Shown piece by piece: positions 42,640-52,240 of a stretch of DNA of 64,000 nucleotides (position 1 is its first letter; the number at the start of each line of letters is the position of its first letter). Position numbers and translations under genes: made by a program. The notes below the pieces were generated by a model that saw only the letters and a program-made list of their open reading frames with translations, was not told the origin of the DNA and made no database searches. Source of the DNA: DATLGB01 sp963724135 (GTDB lineage: Bacteria > Actinomycetota > Thermoleophilia > Solirubrobacterales > Solirubrobacteraceae); assembly GCA_963724135.1 (NCBI GenBank), contig CAVRTA010000005.1, positions 248,001 through 312,000 of the forward strand. Reading direction: 5' to 3'.

Positions 42640-43533
42640 ATGACTTCCAACATGACCGACCGCACGGCCCTCGTGGTGGAGGACGACGCCGCCATCCGCG
42701 CCCTGATCTCCGCCGCACTGCAGGGCGAGGGGTGCCGGGTGCTGGAGGCGCCGGACGGGCAGACGGCGCTGGCGACGGCGACCGACATGCGGCCCGACGT
42801 CGTCCTGCTCGACATCGGCCTGCCCGACATCGACGGCCTGACGGTCCTGCACACGCTCAAGAGCGACGAGGCGCTGCGGCAGATCCCCGTTGTGATGGTG
42901 ACCGCGTGGGCTGAGCCGGACATGGTCCGCCAGGCCATGGACCGCGGCGCCGCCGACTACGTCTGCAAGCCGTTCGCGATCGACGACCTGCTCGCGCGCG
43001 TTGACGCGTGCGTGAAGCGAGGGCCGGCGAGCGCCCCGGCCCCCGCCAACGACCCGGCGACCGGCCTGCCTGGGCGCGAGCACCTCGACACCGTGCTCGA
43101 GCGCCAGTCGGCCGCCGCGCGGCGGACCGGCCGCACGTTCGCGGTCGTGCTCACCGATCTCGACGGAGCCGACGCCGTCGCCGCCGAGCACGGCGACCAG
43201 GTTCGCGACGACCTGCTGCGCGCCGCCGCCAAGCGGCTGCGCCAGCGCGCCGGCGTCTCGGACGTCATCGCCCGCTACGAGGATCACGGCTTCGCGATCG
43301 TGCTCCCTGGCGTCGACGCCGACACGGCCCGCAGCCGCGCCGAGCAGCTGCGCGCCGAGCTCGCCGCCGCACCACTCGATACGCCGACCGCGGCCGTCGG
43401 AGTGACCGCCTCGTTCGGAGTCGCCCTCCACGAGCCTCCAGAGCACGGCGACGACACGATCGCCCGCGCCGTCGAGGCGCTCGTCTCCGCGATCGCCGCC
43501 GGCGGCGACGCGGTGCACACCGACGGCGTGTGA
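42640..43533 (+). CDS. Response regulator with degenerate GGDEF domain
   Basis: The 297-residue protein has an intact receiver domain with VVEDD, the phospho-acceptor in VVLLDIGLPDIDG, and VMVTAWAEP and YVCKPF. The second domain follows the GGDEF fold (ATGLPGREHLDTVLERQ, then FAVVLTDLDGAD) but reads RYEDHGFAIV where GG(D/E)EF should be. It is therefore unlikely to make cyclic di-GMP. It may bind a nucleotide or act as a dimerisation output. The start is ATG 42640; ATG 42652 is also possible. No histidine kinase is adjacent. Confidence 0.85.
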   Translation: MTSNMTDRTALVVEDDAAIRALISAALQGEGCRVLEAPDGQTALATATDMRPDVVLLDIGLPDIDGLTVLHTLKSDEALRQIPVVMVTAWAEPDMVRQAMDRGAADYVCKPFAIDDLLARVDACVKRGPASAPAPANDPATGLPGREHLDTVLERQSAAARRTGRTFAVVLTDLDGADAVAAEHGDQVRDDLLRAAAKRLRQRAGVSDVIARYEDHGFAIVLPGVDADTARSRAEQLRAELAAAPLDTPTAAVGVTASFGVALHEPPEHGDDTIARAVEALVSAIAAGGDAVHTDGV

Positions 43534-43543
43534 CAATCGGCGC

Positions 43544-44713
43544 GTGCGCGCCGTCGTCTGCCAGCACGCCGAGCTGACCGTCGAGGAGCGGCCCGAGCCC
43601 GTGCCCGCCAAGGGCCAGGTCCGGCTCGAGGTGCTGCGCTGCGGCATCTGCGGTTCTGACCTGCACGCCCGCCACGGCATCGACGAGTGGGCCGACATGG
43701 CGGCGAAGGGCGGCTACACGCGCTTCGGCCGCTCCGACCAGCCGGTCGTCTTCGGCCACGAGTTCTGCGGCGCCGTGGCCGAGTACGGGGTGAAGACCAA
43801 GGGGGTGCCCACCGGGACGCCCGTCGTGGCCCTGCCGCTGCTGCGCGGCGAGCCCGGTCGCGTCGACACCACCGGGCTGTCGGTCCACGCTCCCGGCGCC
43901 TACGCCCAGCAGGTCCTCGTCGAGCAGGCGCTGATGCTCGCGGTCCCGAACGGCCTCGACCCCGAGATCGCGGCGATGACCGAGCCGATGGCGGTCGCCC
44001 ACCACGCCGTCCGCCGGGGCGAGGTCGGCAACCGCGACATCGCGGTGGTCATCGGCTGCGGCCCGGTCGGGCTCGGAGTGATCCTGATGCTCAAGGCCCA
44101 GGGCGTGCGAACCGTCGTCGCCAGCGACTACTCCCCCGGCCGGCGCGCGCTGGCGGAGCGCTGCGGCGCGGACGTGGTCGTCGACCCGGCCGTCGAGTCC
44201 CCCTACGCCAGGGCCGATGCGAAGGGCCACCTCAAGGACATGCCGTCGGCGCTCGAGCTCGCCGTGGGGACGACCGAGAAGCTCAACCGGCTGCCCGTCG
44301 GCTGGTGGCATGTCTTCCGCCTGGCCGAGAGGCTCGGGCTCGGACCCAAGCGCCCCGTGATCTTCGAGTGCGTGGGCGTCCCGGGCATCATCGAGAGCAT
44401 CCTCGACGGCGCGCCGCTGTTCAGCCGGGTCGTGGTCGTCGGAGTCTGCGTCGGCCCCGACACCATCACCCCCGCGATGGCGATCAACAAGGAGATCGAC
44501 CTGCGCTTCGTGATCGGCTACACGCCGCTCGAGTTCCGCGACACGCTGCGCATGCTCGCGGAGGGCAAGGCCGACCCGCGACCGCTGCTCACGGGGACCG
44601 TCGGCCTCGACGGAGTGGACGCCGCCTTCACCGCGCTCGCCGATCCCGAGGCGCACGCGAAGATCCTGATCGACCCGAGCAGCACCGCGAACGTCCCGGA
44701 AGCCCCCCTATAA
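43544..44713 (+). CDS. Zinc-dependent alcohol dehydrogenase family protein
   Basis: This 389-residue medium-chain dehydrogenase has the catalytic zinc ligands in RCGICGSDLHA and FGHEFCGAV, and the NAD-binding loop VIGCGPVGLGVI. The four-cysteine structural zinc loop of classical enzymes is absent, and an insertion (EWADMAAKGGYTRFGRSDQ) precedes GHEFCG. It starts at GTG 43544, ten bases after the receiver/GGDEF gene, so the two may be cotranscribed. The substrate is unknown. Confidence 0.9.
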   Translation: MRAVVCQHAELTVEERPEPVPAKGQVRLEVLRCGICGSDLHARHGIDEWADMAAKGGYTRFGRSDQPVVFGHEFCGAVAEYGVKTKGVPTGTPVVALPLLRGEPGRVDTTGLSVHAPGAYAQQVLVEQALMLAVPNGLDPEIAAMTEPMAVAHHAVRRGEVGNRDIAVVIGCGPVGLGVILMLKAQGVRTVVASDYSPGRRALAERCGADVVVDPAVESPYARADAKGHLKDMPSALELAVGTTEKLNRLPVGWWHVFRLAERLGLGPKRPVIFECVGVPGIIESILDGAPLFSRVVVVGVCVGPDTITPAMAINKEIDLRFVIGYTPLEFRDTLRMLAEGKADPRPLLTGTVGLDGVDAAFTALADPEAHAKILIDPSSTANVPEAPL

Positions 44714-44774
44714 CGAGGACTCCGGGACGTTCGCTGGACGCAAGCTTGGGCGTCGCGCGTCGTTTGGGGCTTTC

Positions 44775-47516
44775 ATGCGTCGCCTTGTCTCCGCCCTAGC
44801 CGTCCTCGCGTTCTGCGCCACCGCCCCCACCGCTCTAGCCGAGACCTCGCTGCTCGACACCAGCGCCGGCGGCACGCGCGCCAAGCTGCGCAAGTGCCAC
44901 GACGCCGTGCTGCCCGAAGGGCCGGGTGTGCGCTCCTGGCAGGTCGAGGCCGCCGACACCGGGCTCCTGCGGGCGGTCACCAGCGGCCCCGCGTCGGGCA
45001 GCGACTGGGACATCGCGGTCTTCGGCGCCGGCGGGCGCTTCGTCGCGGCCGCCGCAAGCCCCGACAACTCCGAGCTCGCCGAGGGCTTCACGCTCGCGGG
45101 CGAGCGGCTCACGATCCAGGCCTGCCTGACGCGCGGCGCGGGGTCGCGCGTCGCCGTCGACGCCGCGACGTTCGCCCTGCCGCGCTCGAGCACCCGCAGG
45201 GTCCAGATCCTCTCCGTCGTCACGCCGACCCAGGCCGATCGCAACCGCCTGATGGCGATGGGCTTCGACGACTCCCACAGCCATGGCCCCAGGACGCTCG
45301 ACATCGTCGTCAGCCGTCCCGAGGACTACGAGCGCCTCGCCGCCGCCGGGTTCACCTGGACGGTGGCCCAGGAGGACCTCGTCGCCCAGGACGCCGAGCG
45401 CGCCCGCCGCGACCGCGAGTACGCGGAGCGCACGCAGAAGAACGCCTTCCCGTCCGGGCGCACCGAGTACCGCCATCTCGCCGACTACGAGGCCGAGATG
45501 AAGATGCTGGCCGAGAAGCACCCCGGGACGGTCAAGCTGATCACGCTCCCGCACAAGAGCCTCGAGGGCCGCGACATCCTCGGTCTCGAGATCGCCCAGG
45601 ACGTCAACGCCGATGACGGCAAGCCCGTGTTCCTCCAGCTCGGCGTTCACCACGCGCGCGAGTGGCCGTCCGCGGAGCACACCATGGAGTGGGCCTACGA
45701 GCTCATCAATGGCTACGACAAGAACGCGCGCGTGACCCGGCTCGTCAACGCCACGCGGAACATCGTCGTGCCGCTGGTCAACCCCGACGGCTTCAACCTG
45801 TCGCGCGAGGAGCCCGTGGACGCCGCCCCAGCGGCCGGCGGGGTGGTGCTGCCGCCCGAGGTCGACGAGCAGCTGCCGATCTCCGATCCCGCCTACACCG
45901 CGGTGATCCTGGCCGACCAGAACGCCGGCCGCTTCGCCTACAAGCGCCGCAACTGCCGCCTCCAGGACGGCGCGACCCCGGCGCCGGGTGAGTGCGCGAG
46001 CGCCGACAACCGCCTGCTCGGCACCGACCCGAACCGCAACTACGGCGGCTTCTGGGGCGGGCCCGGCGCCTCGCTGGACACCGAGAGCGACACCTACCGC
46101 GGGGCGGGGCCGTTCTCCGAGCCCGAGACCCAGAACGTCCAGAAGCTGGTGTCGACGCGACACGTGACGACGCTGATCACCAACCACACGTTCTCGAACC
46201 TCGTGCTGCGCCCGCCGGGCATCAAGAGCGAGGGCAAGACGCCCGACGAGGAGCCCTACAAGGCGCTCGGCGACGCCATGGCGGCGCAGAACGGCTACGC
46301 CTCCCAGCACGGGTACCAGCTCTACGACACGACGGGGACGACCGAGGACTGGAGCTACTACGCCACCGGCGGGTACGGCTTCACCTTCGAGATCGGCCCC
46401 AACCGCTTCCACCCGCCCTTCGAGGAGGCCGTGGCGGAGTACGACGGCCACGGCCAGTACGCCGGCAAGGGCAACCGCGAGGCCTACTTCCTCGCCCTCG
46501 AGAACACCGCCGACTCCAAGCAGCACTCGGTCCTCAAGGGCCGGGCGCCGGTCGGCACCACGCTGCGGCTGCACAAGGAGTTCATGAGCTCGACCTCGCC
46601 CGTGATCGTCGACGAGTCGGGCAAGACGGAGCGGCCGAGGCTGTTCAAGGACGTGCTCGACACGACGCTGCGGGTGAACACTGGCCGCTTCGAGTGGCAC
46701 GTCAACCCGTCCACCCGGCCCTTCAAACAGAAGGACCGGCGCTTCTCCGGGGTGGCCGAGAAACCGTCCTTCGAGGAGGACATCTCGACCAGCACGCCGA
46801 CGCCGCCGGGACTCAACCGCGAGATCGAGTTCGAGGTCAAGCCGGACGCCGCGCGCCAGGTCCAGGCGTCCATCACCGGCAGCGTTCCCGCCGACGATTA
46901 CGACATCTACCTCTACCAGGGCTCGGTGGCCCCTGAGAACCAGGTCGCCTCGAGCGCGGGCGGCACCGCCGACGAGGCGATCTCGTTCGGCTTCCCCGTC
47001 CCGGGCAAGTACGTCCTCGAGATCGTCAACTTCGCCGCGGTCGGCCCCTACGACGGCAAGATCGAGATCTACGGCGAGCAGCCCGGGACCGTGGAGGTCA
47101 CCAAGGCCAGCAAGGAGACCTGGACGCTGACGTGCGAGCGCGGCGGCGAGGTCGTCGGCACGCGCAAGGTCCAGGTCGACCGCGGCCAGGTCAAGGATCT
47201 GGGCGACGCCTGCGCGAACGCGATCGGCGCCAAGGGCGCGCTCAAGCTGCGCGTGAAGGTCAAGCGCGTCACGCGGCGCGGCGTTCTCCTCGCGCTCGCG
47301 CGCTGCAGCGCCCGGTGCACCCTCACGGCCTCGGTGAAGGGCGGCAAGCGCACGCTTGCGCGAACGCGCAAGCCGGTGCGCTTCCGCGGCAGGAAGGCCA
47401 TCCGGTTGCGCCTGTCGAAGCGGCTGCCGCGCCGGGCGAAGCTCGTCGTGGTCGCACGCGACCGCAGGGGCAACGTGCGCTCGCGGACGGTGCGGTTGCG
47501 CGTGCGGCGCCGCTAA
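44775..47516 (+). CDS. Secreted M14 zinc carboxypeptidase
   Basis: The 913-residue protein has a signal peptide (MRRLVSALAVLAFCATAPTA) and an N-terminal region of about 200 residues. The M14 domain follows, with zinc ligands in GVHHAREWPSAEHTMEW, NPDGFNLS, GTDPNRNYGGFWGG, NHTFSNLVLRPPG, and the catalytic glutamate in FTFEIGPNRFHPP. A beta-sandwich domain comes next. The end is an 85-residue very basic segment with a CSARC cysteine pair, perhaps for wall binding. It probably digests external peptides. Its stop shares four bases with the convergent gene. Confidence 0.9.
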   Translation: MRRLVSALAVLAFCATAPTALAETSLLDTSAGGTRAKLRKCHDAVLPEGPGVRSWQVEAADTGLLRAVTSGPASGSDWDIAVFGAGGRFVAAAASPDNSELAEGFTLAGERLTIQACLTRGAGSRVAVDAATFALPRSSTRRVQILSVVTPTQADRNRLMAMGFDDSHSHGPRTLDIVVSRPEDYERLAAAGFTWTVAQEDLVAQDAERARRDREYAERTQKNAFPSGRTEYRHLADYEAEMKMLAEKHPGTVKLITLPHKSLEGRDILGLEIAQDVNADDGKPVFLQLGVHHAREWPSAEHTMEWAYELINGYDKNARVTRLVNATRNIVVPLVNPDGFNLSREEPVDAAPAAGGVVLPPEVDEQLPISDPAYTAVILADQNAGRFAYKRRNCRLQDGATPAPGECASADNRLLGTDPNRNYGGFWGGPGASLDTESDTYRGAGPFSEPETQNVQKLVSTRHVTTLITNHTFSNLVLRPPGIKSEGKTPDEEPYKALGDAMAAQNGYASQHGYQLYDTTGTTEDWSYYATGGYGFTFEIGPNRFHPPFEEAVAEYDGHGQYAGKGNREAYFLALENTADSKQHSVLKGRAPVGTTLRLHKEFMSSTSPVIVDESGKTERPRLFKDVLDTTLRVNTGRFEWHVNPSTRPFKQKDRRFSGVAEKPSFEEDISTSTPTPPGLNREIEFEVKPDAARQVQASITGSVPADDYDIYLYQGSVAPENQVASSAGGTADEAISFGFPVPGKYVLEIVNFAAVGPYDGKIEIYGEQPGTVEVTKASKETWTLTCERGGEVVGTRKVQVDRGQVKDLGDACANAIGAKGALKLRVKVKRVTRRGVLLALARCSARCTLTASVKGGKRTLARTRKPVRFRGRKAIRLRLSKRLPRRAKLVVVARDRRGNVRSRTVRLRVRRR

Positions 47517-49729
47517 CGCGAGCGGCGCTTCAGCGCCCGGGCGGCGATGATGCGTGCGGCCTTCGGGCCGCGGAGGTTGCGGAAGGCGCGCGACGCCCAG
47601 CCCGCGCTCAGATCGCGAGCGCGCAGCGGCTTGCCGCCCACGACGGAGTCGTAGTTCATCCAGGGCAGCGTCGGGCCCTCGGAGTCGACGGCGGGCTTCG
47701 TGTAGTCGCACACGCCGGTCGCGAACACCTCGCGCAGCTGTTCGAGCCGGGCGGCGGAGAACTGGACATCGCCGTAGCCGGCGGGATCGAAGGGCTTGAG
47801 CTGGCACTTGTTGGTGTCGGTGGCGATCGAGTCGCCCGCGACCATGCGCGGCGTCGCGTATACGCGCACGACCTCCGGGCAGTCGAGCCCGGGCTCGACC
47901 TGGCCGGTGGGCAGCTCGCACTGGTCGACGATGTCCTTCGGCTTGTTCTCACGGATCCTCTGGGCGACGCTGACGGCGCGCTTGTCCTTCTCGACCTCCG
48001 CGAGCCAGGTGTCCATCGCCATCAGGCCGCGGACGGTGTAGTCGGTGCCGCCGACCAGCGGGACGGGGCCGAGCCAGATCACCTGGTTGTCGTGGTGGCC
48101 GTGCTCACGGTCGAGGCGGGCGCGGACCGCGAACGCCCGGTAGGCGTCGTGGAAGGCGCCGTCGTCGGAGCCGCGCAGGTCGATGATCGCCGTCTGGTCG
48201 AGGTTGGAGCCGTCGTTGATGGCGCCCGACCGGTTCGCGTTGAGCAGCGCGGGCTCGTCGGCCGCGGAGCGCTCCGCCACCGGGTTGGCGTCGATGTCCG
48301 CCCCGCCCGCCTTGACGTTGAGGTCGACGAACTGCGCCTGGGAGATCTGCCCGGCCAGCAGCGCCCCGAGCCCGTACTGCACTCCGACGTCGTCGAGCGG
48401 CCGGCCGGCGAAGCCGTCGGCGCGCCGGCCGAGCACGTTGACCATGTAGTCGGCGAGCGTGCAGCGGACGCCGTCGGGATTGCTCTCGGAGTAGCGCTCC
48501 TCGTCGCTCACTCCCGCGCAGGGGTTGTCCGGGACGCCGAGCGCGGTGAAGTACAGCTGGTCGAGGATGATCGCGTTGACGTGGTTGGGGTGGCCCTCGA
48601 CGGCCCCGATGGACACCGGGTCCCAGACGACCCCGGGCGCCCAGCGCGTGGGGTTCTCGAAGTAGAGGCGGCCGAAGTGGTAGTCGGCGAGCTGGTTGCC
48701 GGTCGACCACGCATCCGGGAACGAGCACTGGGGCAGGATCCCCTGGTAGATGCCGGGATAGGCGTTGGCGACCTGCTGCTGGGTCAGCGAGCCGCCCGAG
48801 CAGCCCGTGCCGATCGTGTAGCGCAGCTCGCCGTAGCGCTCCACGATGTGCTCCTTGGCCATCACCATCGACTCCGCCTGGGTGACGAGGTTGCAGTTGT
48901 GGCCGGCGTTGTTGAGGGCGGTCGACATGACGGCGAAGCCCATGCCGAGGGCGGTGGTCGGGCTCGACCCCGCTCCCGCGAAGTCGGGCACCCCGGGAAC
49001 GGCGACCGTGTCCGAGGTCGTGCTCGGCGCCTCGCCCGACTGGTGGTCGATCCCGCACGACGCGCCGTGGGTGACCAGCAGCTTGCGGTTGAACTGCGCC
49101 TGCGGGGCGAGTCCCGACCACGGCTTCTCGGGATCGTAGATGACCGAGATCGCGTACTGGTCGCGGTCCATGTAGCCGGTCTCCGTGCGCACGATGAACG
49201 GGACCGTCACACCGGTCTGCGTCTTGGTCGTCGAGACGTCGGAAGGCGGGTCGTCGGGGTCGTACTCGGCCCACGACCCGTCCGTGCGGCGGTAGCTGAA
49301 CGCGAACCGCACGGGCTCGTTGCACTGGGCGTCGATCGCCGTCGGCTGGCACACCCACGGGTGGATCTGGGGGCCGGAGAAGACGGGGCCGCCGAGCGGG
49401 TGGTTGGTGATCCTCAGGCGTCCTCGGCGCGCCAGCGGCGCCGTCGCGGTCACCACCGTGTCGCCCTCGGGCAGGCCCTCGATCAGGCCGGTCAGCAGCC
49501 GCCCCTTGCGCCTCGTGAACACCGCGGTCACCTCGCGCTCGCCGGCGGTCACGGTCAGTCTTTTGAGTGCGATCCCGCGCGGCACCTGGACGGTCACGAG
49601 GGCGTCGCCGCCGGAGATCAGCTCGGGCCGGTTGGATACCGTCTCGACGCCGAGCTTCGGGATCGCGTCAGCGGGCGCAGCGAGGATCGCGCTGGCCAGG
49701 CCCGCCGCGAGCAGCACACGCCCCGACAT
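47513..49729 (-). CDS. Secreted DUF6351-like protein with esterase-type nucleophile motif
   Basis: The 738-residue protein has a signal peptide (MSGRVLLAAGLASAILAAPA). It resembles the large secreted proteins classed as DUF6351, a name given from memory. The motif GTGCSGGSLTQQQ near residue 310 matches the nucleophile elbow of tannase/feruloyl-esterase-type hydrolases. HGASCGIDHQSG and several cysteines are probably disulfide-bonded. It may act on extracellular esters, which is inference. It converges with the M14 gene, and the two secreted proteins may both serve nutrient scavenging. Confidence 0.72.
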   Translation of the reverse strand: MSGRVLLAAGLASAILAAPADAIPKLGVETVSNRPELISGGDALVTVQVPRGIALKRLTVTAGEREVTAVFTRRKGRLLTGLIEGLPEGDTVVTATAPLARRGRLRITNHPLGGPVFSGPQIHPWVCQPTAIDAQCNEPVRFAFSYRRTDGSWAEYDPDDPPSDVSTTKTQTGVTVPFIVRTETGYMDRDQYAISVIYDPEKPWSGLAPQAQFNRKLLVTHGASCGIDHQSGEAPSTTSDTVAVPGVPDFAGAGSSPTTALGMGFAVMSTALNNAGHNCNLVTQAESMVMAKEHIVERYGELRYTIGTGCSGGSLTQQQVANAYPGIYQGILPQCSFPDAWSTGNQLADYHFGRLYFENPTRWAPGVVWDPVSIGAVEGHPNHVNAIILDQLYFTALGVPDNPCAGVSDEERYSESNPDGVRCTLADYMVNVLGRRADGFAGRPLDDVGVQYGLGALLAGQISQAQFVDLNVKAGGADIDANPVAERSAADEPALLNANRSGAINDGSNLDQTAIIDLRGSDDGAFHDAYRAFAVRARLDREHGHHDNQVIWLGPVPLVGGTDYTVRGLMAMDTWLAEVEKDKRAVSVAQRIRENKPKDIVDQCELPTGQVEPGLDCPEVVRVYATPRMVAGDSIATDTNKCQLKPFDPAGYGDVQFSAARLEQLREVFATGVCDYTKPAVDSEGPTLPWMNYDSVVGGKPLRARDLSAGWASRAFRNLRGPKAARIIAARALKRRSR

Positions 49730-49740
49730 CCGCTCCCATG

Positions 49741-50166
49741 TTATGGGCGGCGGGGGGCGATGACCGTCAGTACCGGCGGGCCCTCATCGGGTGCCGGGTG
49801 CACCCCGAGCCGCTCGCTGAAGGCCGCGGCGACCCGGTCCGCGTGCGCCTTGGCCTGCTCGGCGCGCGGCCCGGCGAACAGCTCGTCGATGGTCTGGCGC
49901 CACAGCGCGAGCCAGCGCGCGAAGTGCCCGCCGCGCAGCCCGGCCCTGCGATGGAGCGCCGCGTGCGGCCGGAAGGCACCGCCCGCATAGGACTGCGCGC
50001 CCAGCAGCACCGTCTCCCAGAAGGCGGTGATCCGCGGGACGTGCGCCTCCAGGTCGAGCTCGGCGACGTCGGTGAACAGCCAGCCGATGATCTCGTCGGT
50101 CAGCGCGCGGCCGTAGAAGGTGCGCACGAGCCGCTCGACGTCGTCGCGGGTCTCTATGTCGGCCAC
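49741..50166 (-). CDS. Group III truncated haemoglobin
   Basis: The 141-residue globin shows the group III pattern: LVRTFYGRALTDEIIGWLF, then PRITAFWETVLLGAQSYAGG, the haem-binding RPHAALH region, and HFARWLALWRQTIDELF. Such globins handle oxygen or nitric oxide. The GTG at 50166 is two bases after the stop of the methyltransferase gene, so they are probably cotranscribed. A C-terminal extension after the globin fold ends PVLTVIAPRRP. Confidence 0.88.
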   Translation of the reverse strand: MADIETRDDVERLVRTFYGRALTDEIIGWLFTDVAELDLEAHVPRITAFWETVLLGAQSYAGGAFRPHAALHRRAGLRGGHFARWLALWRQTIDELFAGPRAEQAKAHADRVAAAFSERLGVHPAPDEGPPVLTVIAPRRP

Positions 50167-50168
50167 GC

Positions 50169-50930
50169 CTACGAGGGTACGCAGCCGCGCGCGAACCAGG
50201 CCTTGGCCTCGAGCGTGAAGGGGCCCTCGGGCAGCGCTTTCAGGCATCCCTCGCGCACGCGCGCGAGCCGCTCCTCGGAGAGCGACTGCACGTACACCCC
50301 GGCCGGGCCGACGCCGAGGGTGAACGGCTCCCAGTAGTCGTCGACCCCCGTGTAGTCCACGGACACGGTCAGGCTGTCCGCCACGACCCGATCGAGGCCC
50401 GCGCGCTCGAGCCGGTCCGCGATGTCGCCCTCGGAGGTGCCCGGCCGCGCCGCCTCGCCGGCGGCGGCGGGATCGACCGCGCGCGCGGCGCGCCAGAAGG
50501 TGCTGAGCATGGTCATGCCACCCCCGGCGGTGTCCCACATGCACGCCGCGACGGTCCCGCCGGGCCGCGTGACGCGCGCCATCTCGCGCAGCCCGGCGTC
50601 GGGATCGGCCATGAAGGCGATCACGAGCTGCGCGAGCGTGACGTCGAAGCTGTCGTCGTCCCACGGCAGGTCCTCCGCCGGAGCCACGCGCACGTCGGCG
50701 CCGGGATGGCGCTCGCGGCAGGCCGCGGCGAACTGCTCGGCCGGGTCGGCGGCCGCGACGTCGGCCCCGCGGGCCAGGAGCTCGGCGGTCAGCCCGCCCG
50801 GGCCGCAGCCGACGTCGAGCACCCGTGTCCCGGCCGCCACCCCGGCGGCATCGGCGAACGCGGGCGCGAGCGGCGCGGCGTAGCGACCCATGAAGCGGTC
50901 GTAGTTCTCGGCCGGCGCGGAGAATCGCAT
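50169..50930 (-). CDS. Class I SAM-dependent methyltransferase
   Basis: The 253-residue protein has motif I VLDVGCGPGGLTAEL, an acidic residue after the second strand (AAADPAEQF), and the DVTLAQLVIAFMADP and ARVTRPGGTVAACMWD segments of the UbiE/Methyltransf_11 type. The C-terminal half has aromatic residues (DDYWEPFTLGVG) that may bind a small substrate. The substrate is not known. It precedes a truncated haemoglobin gene in a two-gene unit. Confidence 0.87.
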   Translation of the reverse strand: MRFSAPAENYDRFMGRYAAPLAPAFADAAGVAAGTRVLDVGCGPGGLTAELLARGADVAAADPAEQFAAACRERHPGADVRVAPAEDLPWDDDSFDVTLAQLVIAFMADPDAGLREMARVTRPGGTVAACMWDTAGGGMTMLSTFWRAARAVDPAAAGEAARPGTSEGDIADRLERAGLDRVVADSLTVSVDYTGVDDYWEPFTLGVGPAGVYVQSLSEERLARVREGCLKALPEGPFTLEAKAWFARGCVPS

Positions 50931-50964
50931 GCGCTCAAGTCAACCCGATCCGTAGCCTCCGCGC

Positions 50965-51600
50965 GTGGACACGGTGCGGATCGAGGGATTCCACGCGCTC
51001 AAGCACGCGCTGCGCTTCGGGGCCGAGGTCGTCGCGGCGAGCGGGGACCGCGACGAGCTCGGACGGCTGGCGGCGGCGCTCGCGCCCGACGTCGACTTCT
51101 CGGTCGTCGAGCACGTCCCGGGTACGCCGATCGTGGCGCGCGCGGTGCGCCCGCGGCAGGACGACCCGCTTGCGGGCGACGGCCCCGTGGTCCTGCTGGA
51201 GAACCCCCGCCATCTCGGCAACCTAGGCGCCTGCATCCGCGTCGCCGCGGCGGCGGGCGCCGCCGGCGTGCTCACGACCGGGACCAGCGACCCGTGGCAC
51301 CCTGAAGCGATCCGGGGTGCCGCCGGCCTGCACTTCGCGCTGCCGGTCATGCGCGTCTCAGAGCTTCCGGCCACCGACCGCCCGGTGGTCGCGGTCGATC
51401 CCGGCGGCGACACAGCCGCGCCCCCACCCGGCGCCGTCCTCGCCTTCGGCTCGGAGCGCCACGGCCTCGGCGCCACCCTGCTTGCCCGGGCCGACCTGCG
51501 CCTGCGCATCCCCATGCGCCCCGGCGTGTCAAGCCTCAACCTCGCGACCGCGGTCGCGGCCGTGCTCTACAGCACCAGCGCGAGCACCAGACCGTCGTAG
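50965..51600 (+). CDS. SpoU/TrmH-family RNA 2'-O-methyltransferase
   Basis: The 211-residue protein shows the three SPOUT motifs: LLENPRHLGNLGACIRVA, FGSERHGL and RIPMRPGVSSLNLATAVA. They form the knotted SAM site. The N-terminal part is short, so the RNA target (tRNA or rRNA) cannot be assigned. It starts at GTG 50965. Its end overlaps the convergent O-methyltransferase gene by 34 bases. Confidence 0.88.
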   Translation: MDTVRIEGFHALKHALRFGAEVVAASGDRDELGRLAAALAPDVDFSVVEHVPGTPIVARAVRPRQDDPLAGDGPVVLLENPRHLGNLGACIRVAAAAGAAGVLTTGTSDPWHPEAIRGAAGLHFALPVMRVSELPATDRPVVAVDPGGDTAAPPPGAVLAFGSERHGLGATLLARADLRLRIPMRPGVSSLNLATAVAAVLYSTSASTRPS

Positions 51601-52193
51601 CCCTTCACGCCGACGGTCTGGATGCCGGTGGCGCTGACGCGCGGCTCGGCGCCCACCACCTCGTGGAAGCGGCGCGCCCCGGCGACCCGCTCGTCGTCCG
51701 AGTCCGTGTCCGCGACCGCGCCGCCGCGGACGGTGTTGTCGCCGACGATCAGCCCGCCCGCGCGTGTGAGCGGCAGCACCGCGGCGAAGTACTCCGGCAT
51801 CCCCTGCTTGTCGGCGTCGATGAAGACCAGGTCGAACGGGCCGGCGGCGTCGCGCAACAGGTCGGCTGCAGGGCCGACGCGGATGTCGACGCGCTCTCCG
51901 ACGCCGGCGCGGTCGACGTTGGCCCGGGCGACCTCCGCGCGTTCGGGGTCGAGCTCGAGGGTCAGGAGCTCGCCGTCGCCCGGAAGTGCACGCGCGAGCC
52001 AGATCGCGCTGTAACCGTGCAGGGTGCCGAGCTCGAGCACGCGGCGCGCGCCGATGCTGGACGCGAGCAGGTGCAGCAGCTTGCCCTGGGCCGGTGACAC
52101 CGCGATCCCGCCCGCCGCGGCGCGCAGCGCGTCGTCCTGCCGGACGAGCGTGTCCTCGATGAAGGCGTCGACGGCGTCCCAGCGTTCCTGCAT
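51567..52193 (-). CDS. O-methyltransferase, caffeoyl-CoA type fold
   Basis: The 208-residue protein has RRVLELGTLHGYSAIWLARA as the SAM motif, LLTLELDPERAEVARANV, and the metal-binding FIDADKQGMPEYF and GGLIVGDNTVRGG. These are hallmarks of the metal-dependent catechol-type O-methyltransferases. The ATG at 52193 gives MQERWDAVDAFIEDTL, the usual opening. The physiological substrate is unknown. Confidence 0.9.
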   Translation of the reverse strand: MQERWDAVDAFIEDTLVRQDDALRAAAGGIAVSPAQGKLLHLLASSIGARRVLELGTLHGYSAIWLARALPGDGELLTLELDPERAEVARANVDRAGVGERVDIRVGPAADLLRDAAGPFDLVFIDADKQGMPEYFAAVLPLTRAGGLIVGDNTVRGGAVADTDSDDERVAGARRFHEVVGAEPRVSATGIQTVGVKGYDGLVLALVL

Positions 52194-52240
52194 GTGTGCA
52201 GGGACGCTAATCCGTCCGGGGGCGGGCGTACTTTCGGCGC

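Noticed and set aside
44835..47921. 1028-codon open frame on the minus strand
   Set aside because: It is the antisense shadow of the M14 carboxypeptidase gene; no motif or start context supports it.
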